Positions 5,595-7,650 of a stretch of DNA of 7,650 bases are shown here, one piece after another. The translations under genes were made by a program, and so were the position numbers. Source of the DNA: Actinomycetota bacterium (GTDB lineage: Bacteria; Actinomycetota; Thermoleophilia; Gaiellales; Gaiellaceae); NCBI GenBank assembly GCA_003162235.1, contig PMMN01000047.1, forward strand, positions 218 through 7,867, given 5' to 3'. The first letter of the stretch is position 1; each line of letters starts with the position of its first letter. The notes under the pieces were generated by a model. That model was not told the DNA's origin. It saw nothing but the letters and a program-made list of their open reading frames with translations, and did no database searches.

Positions 5595-6259
5595 GCGATC
5601 ACCGCCGTCTCGCCGATCTCCGCCACGACTCCCCGGCGGGCCGCGTGAACTGCGGCCGTAAGCTTGGGAATGATCCCGCCCCGCAGGTCGCCGCTCGCGA
5701 GCAGCTGCTCGGCCTCGTCGGCGTGGATCGAGGTTACGACCTCGGCGCCCATCAAAAGTCCGGGGACGTCGGTGACAAAATGGACGCGCTCGGCCCCGAT
5801 CCCGACCGCGAGCATCGCCGCCGCCTCGTCCGCGTTGACGTTGAGCGGCCCGCGGGCGAGCGGTGCAACCACAGGCACCTGCCCGGCGTCGAGCGCCTCG
5901 ACAACCGCGGCCGGAGTGCTCGGCAGCGGATTCCCGACCAGCCCCAGCTCGGGTACCTGCTCGGCCTCGAGCCCGATCTCGTCGCCCATCAAACCGACTG
6001 CGGACGAGCCCAGGGCTTCGACGAGGTCGCTGTTCACCTGCTCGAGCGCCTCCCGCACTACGGCGAGAGTCTCGGCCGTAGTCACGCGGCGCCCGTTCAC
6101 GAACGCGACCTCTATCCCCCGCCGCGCCATCTCGAGCGAGATCTGAGGGCCGGCGCCGTGCACGATGCAGACTTCGTGCCCTTGCTCTGCGAGCGCCAGC
6201 GGATAGGAGACCGCATCGCGGGCTACGGCGCCTCCCAACTTGACCACGATTCGCGTCAC
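5591..6259 (-). CDS. argB: Acetylglutamate kinase, compact form
   Basis: Phosphorylates N-acetylglutamate with ATP, the second step and normally the arginine-inhibited step of the acetyl-cycle pathway. Amino-acid-kinase motifs are present: KLGG with Lys7 (7-10), VHGAGPQI (33-40), NGRRVTTAET (55-64), LNVNADEAAAML (139-150), VTDVPGL (162-168) and GGIIPKLTAA with Lys199 (194-203). These match the Lys8, Arg66, Asn158, Asp162 and Lys217 positions of the E. coli enzyme. It has only 222 residues against 258 in E. coli and about 280-300 in arginine-inhibited kinases. Only six residues precede KLGG, so the N-terminal hexamer-forming helix is absent, and the segment before the last strand is shortened. 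The glycine loop is HGAG, not HGGG. GTG (6259) is the only sensible start: the roughly 20 in-frame codons upstream contain no ATG, GTG or TTG. Likely active and arginine-insensitive, by inference. Confidence 0.94.
   Translation of the reverse strand: MTRIVVKLGGAVARDAVSYPLALAEQGHEVCIVHGAGPQISLEMARRGIEVAFVNGRRVTTAETLAVVREALEQVNSDLVEALGSSAVGLMGDEIGLEAEQVPELGLVGNPLPSTPAAVVEALDAGQVPVVAPLARGPLNVNADEAAAMLAVGIGAERVHFVTDVPGLLMGAEVVTSIHADEAEQLLASGDLRGGIIPKLTAAVHAARRGVVAEIGETAVIA
5597..5606 (-). promoter_or_regulatory. Extended Shine-Dalgarno site for argD within the end of argB
   Basis: On the minus strand GGCGGTGATC (5606-5597) matches nine of ten bases of the ideal GGAGGTGATC complement to the 16S rRNA tail. 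It lies two bases before the GTG of argD, so the GGCGG core is seven bases from the start. It also encodes the last residues of ArgB (A-V-I-A). This supports the GTG start and suggests strong argD translation despite the non-ATG codon. Confidence 0.7.
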
Positions 6260-7419
6260 GTCGTGTACTCCGCGTTCAGCCTCACGTATTCGTAGGAGAG
6301 ATCGGAAGCCAGGTAGCTGGCCTCGCCGTGCCCGAGGCCGAGATCGAGCTCGACCACGCAGCTCGGCCCCTCCATCGCCGGGGTGGCGTCGATGTGGGCG
6401 CCGTCCACCAGCACCTCGGTTCCGTTGAAGGCGAGCGTCACCTTGCTCGGGTCGAGCTCGGCGTAGCCGCCGTCCCAGGGCGCCGATCCCGCCGCCATCA
6501 TCACCCGACCCCAGTTGGGGTCGTGGCCGAAGGCCGCCGTCTTGACGAGCGGCGAGGAGGCGATGCGAGCCGCGATCGCCGCCGCCTGCGCCTCGCTGAC
6601 GGCGCCGCGCACGTCCACTTCGAGCAGAACCGTGAATCCTTCGGCGTCCTTGACGATCTGCTCGGCCAGCTTATGGCAGACCTGCCCCAGCAACCGCTCG
6701 AACTCGCGATCGCCAGCCGCGCTGCGCTCGACCCCGGCGGCGCCGTTTGCAAGCAGGATCACCGTGTCGTTGGTGGAGCAGTCGCCGTCGACCGAGATGC
6801 GATTGAAGCTGCGCTCCACCACCGGGCGCAGGAACTTCTCCGGCTCACCCTCCTCGAGGGGATAGTCGGTGGTGATGATCGCCAGCATTGTCGCCAGCTT
6901 GGGGTGGATCATGGCGGCGCCTTTGGCCATGCCGCCGACGCAGAACGACGCGCCGGACGCGCTTGCCTGCTTGGGGCGAGTGTCGGTGGTCATGATCGCC
7001 TCGGCCGCCGCTACGCCTCCTGTCTCGGAGAGAGCCGACGCCGCCTCGCTGAGGCCGGGCAGCATCTTGTCGAGCGGCAGCCTGACCCCGATCACCCCGG
7101 TCGAGCAGAGCAAGACCTCCTCGGCCTCGAGCTCGAGCAGGCGAGCGGCTTCTGCGGCGGTAGCGAGCGCGTCCAGCTCGCCTCGCTCGCCGGTGGCGGC
7201 GTTGGCACAGCCTGAGTTGAGGACGATCGCCTGCGGCCGGGCTTGCGCGAGATGCCGGCGCGAGACGACCACGGGCGCTGCCTGGACACGGTTCTGCGTG
7301 AACATCGCGGCGCCCACCGCCGGCTTGGTCGAGCGCACGATCGCGAGGTCGAGACCCTCGGTCTTCATCCCGCAGCGGATGCCGCTGGCGACGAAACCTC
7401 GAGCGGCGGTGACGCTCAT
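6256..7419 (-). CDS. argJ: Glutamate N-acetyltransferase (ornithine acetyltransferase) ArgJ
   Basis: Transfers the acetyl group from N-acetylornithine to glutamate, giving ornithine and regenerating N-acetylglutamate. Some members also use acetyl-CoA and so make acetylglutamate de novo; sequence inspection cannot decide which applies here. It is an Ntn-hydrolase-like protein made as one chain and self-cleaved. The cleavage site is ATML in MAKGAAMIHPKLATML (164-179), with Thr177 as the new N-terminal nucleophile of the beta chain. Other family segments are NSGCANA (68-74), STGVIG with the oxyanion-hole Thr-Gly (106-111), TTDTRPK (144-150), DGDCSTNDT (211-219) and GHDPNWGRVMMAAG (298-311). The C terminus NAEYTT is typical. 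Length of 387 is in the normal range. The ATG start overlaps the argC stop (ATGA) with no obvious Shine-Dalgarno site, so coupling to argC is likely. Confidence 0.97.
   Translation of the reverse strand: MSVTAARGFVASGIRCGMKTEGLDLAIVRSTKPAVGAAMFTQNRVQAAPVVVSRRHLAQARPQAIVLNSGCANAATGERGELDALATAAEAARLLELEAEEVLLCSTGVIGVRLPLDKMLPGLSEAASALSETGGVAAAEAIMTTDTRPKQASASGASFCVGGMAKGAAMIHPKLATMLAIITTDYPLEEGEPEKFLRPVVERSFNRISVDGDCSTNDTVILLANGAAGVERSAAGDREFERLLGQVCHKLAEQIVKDAEGFTVLLEVDVRGAVSEAQAAAIAARIASSPLVKTAAFGHDPNWGRVMMAAGSAPWDGGYAELDPSKVTLAFNGTEVLVDGAHIDATPAMEGPSCVVELDLGLGHGEASYLASDLSYEYVRLNAEYTT
6268..6271 (-). promoter_or_regulatory. Ribosome binding site supporting the short argB start
   Basis: GGAG (6271-6268 on the minus strand) lies eight bases before the GTG at 6259-6257, a normal distance. 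Together with the absence of upstream start codons it supports the short N terminus of ArgB, so the missing N-terminal helix is not a start-calling error. Confidence 0.6.
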
Positions 7420-7650
7420 ACGCTCAGAGCGCCGATCCGCAGCCCAGCCGTCTCGGGTAATCCGAGCGCCAGGTTGGCATTCTGCACCGCCTGGCCCGAG
7501 GCGCCCTTGCCGAGGTTGTCGATCGCGCAGATGACGATGGTGGTGCCGGTTACGGTGTCGGCGAAAACGTTGATCTCCGCGTAGTCGGTCTTGTGCACCC
7601 GCCCGATCTCGGGCGCTACTCCCTCGGGCAGCACGCTCACCAGCGGCGCC
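7416..7650 (-). CDS. argC: N-acetyl-gamma-glutamyl-phosphate reductase, C-terminal end only
   Basis: NADPH-dependent reduction of acetylglutamyl phosphate to the semialdehyde, between ArgB and ArgD in the pathway. Only the last 77 residues are in the window; the frame is open to the right edge and the active-site cysteine lies outside. The visible end is diagnostic: a C-terminal-domain segment, then the conserved AIDNLGKGASGQAVQNANLALGLPETAGL stretch (written here as two parts: AIDNLGKGASGQAVQN and ANLALGLPETAGL), followed by TGA at 7418-7416. A GTG at 7640 is internal, since codons for A-P-L precede it in frame. The stop overlaps argJ by four bases. It is probably the first gene of the operon, as in other actinobacteria, but that cannot be seen here. 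Confidence 0.95.
   Translation of the reverse strand, partial: APLVSVLPEGVAPEIGRVHKTDYAEINVFADTVTGTTIVICAIDNLGKGASGQAVQNANLALGLPETAGLRIGALSV

Larger units (their letters stand above)
1112..7650 (-). other. Arginine biosynthesis operon argCJBDRGH plus a GNAT gene
   Basis: Eight genes in one direction, without intergenic DNA, in the order argC (partial), argJ, argB, argD, argR, argG, argH, GNAT. Junctions, read on the minus strand: ATGA overlap (argC/argJ, 7416-7419), GTGA (argJ/argB, 6256-6259), GTGA (argB/argD, 5591-5594), ATGA (argD/argR, 4458-4461), a one-base gap (argR/argG, 3972), a one-base overlap in TAGTG (argG/argH, 2772) and GTGA (argH/GNAT, 1534-1537). This implies one transcript with translational coupling. 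The order equals the mycobacterial argCJBDFRGH cluster except that argF is missing. No promoter or ARG box is visible; these should be upstream of argC, beyond base 7650. Confidence 0.9.

Noticed and set aside
6328..7215. Long plus-strand open frame (295 codons) opposite argJ
   Set aside because: It mirrors the coding phase of ArgJ, has no recognisable domain and no ribosome binding site; a composition shadow.
7638..7640. GTG at 7640 as the start of a short gene
   Set aside because: The frame continues to the window edge and the sequence is the conserved C-terminal part of ArgC, so this is an internal valine codon.
1..7650. Mobile elements, CRISPR arrays, phage or defence genes, tRNA or rRNA
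   Set aside because: Read on both strands, all space except 802-1111 is occupied by recognisable metabolic genes, and no matching signatures are visible.

Overview
The window is high-GC DNA with strong G/C preference at third codon positions, frequent GTG starts and almost no space between genes. The protein sequences look actinobacterial. The glutamine synthetase resembles the mycobacterial/streptomycete GlnA1 type, and the gene order matches the actinobacterial arginine cluster. The compact proteins would suit a deep-branching actinobacterial lineage such as Thermoleophilia, but that placement is inference. It is core metabolism; I see no phage, IS element, CRISPR array, tRNA, rRNA or defence system.

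Layout: positions 1-801 (+) carry the C-terminal 266 residues of type I glutamine synthetase (glnA), cut by the left edge. Positions 802-1111 are a convergent intergenic gap with two perfect 13-bp hairpins (819-849 and 1044-1075), each close to the stop codon of one flanking gene, and weaker inverted repeats between them. From 1112 to the right edge, every gene is on the minus strand in one tightly packed operon. In transcription order it is argC (3' part only), argJ, argB, argD, argR, argG, argH and a small GNAT acetyltransferase. Junctions are 4-nt ATGA/GTGA overlaps, except a 1-nt gap at argR/argG and a 1-nt overlap at argG/argH. The operon promoter lies beyond the right edge.

Together the arg genes take glutamate to arginine by the acetyl-recycling route: ArgB, ArgC and ArgD convert N-acetylglutamate to N-acetylornithine, ArgJ moves the acetyl group back to glutamate, and ArgG and ArgH convert citrulline to arginine. 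ArgR is the expected arginine-responsive repressor. Ornithine carbamoyltransferase (argF), which sits between argD and argR in mycobacteria, is absent here and must be elsewhere. The convergent glnA supplies glutamine, a nitrogen donor for carbamoyl phosphate.

No new multi-gene system is evident. The points worth a second look are regulatory residues. Glutamine synthetase has Phe where the adenylylated Tyr is expected. ArgR has Glu-Asn in place of the arginine-binding Asp-Asp pair. ArgB is a 222-residue form without the N-terminal helix of arginine-inhibited kinases and with HGAG in place of HGGG. The operon ends in a YpeA-like acetyltransferase coupled to argH.
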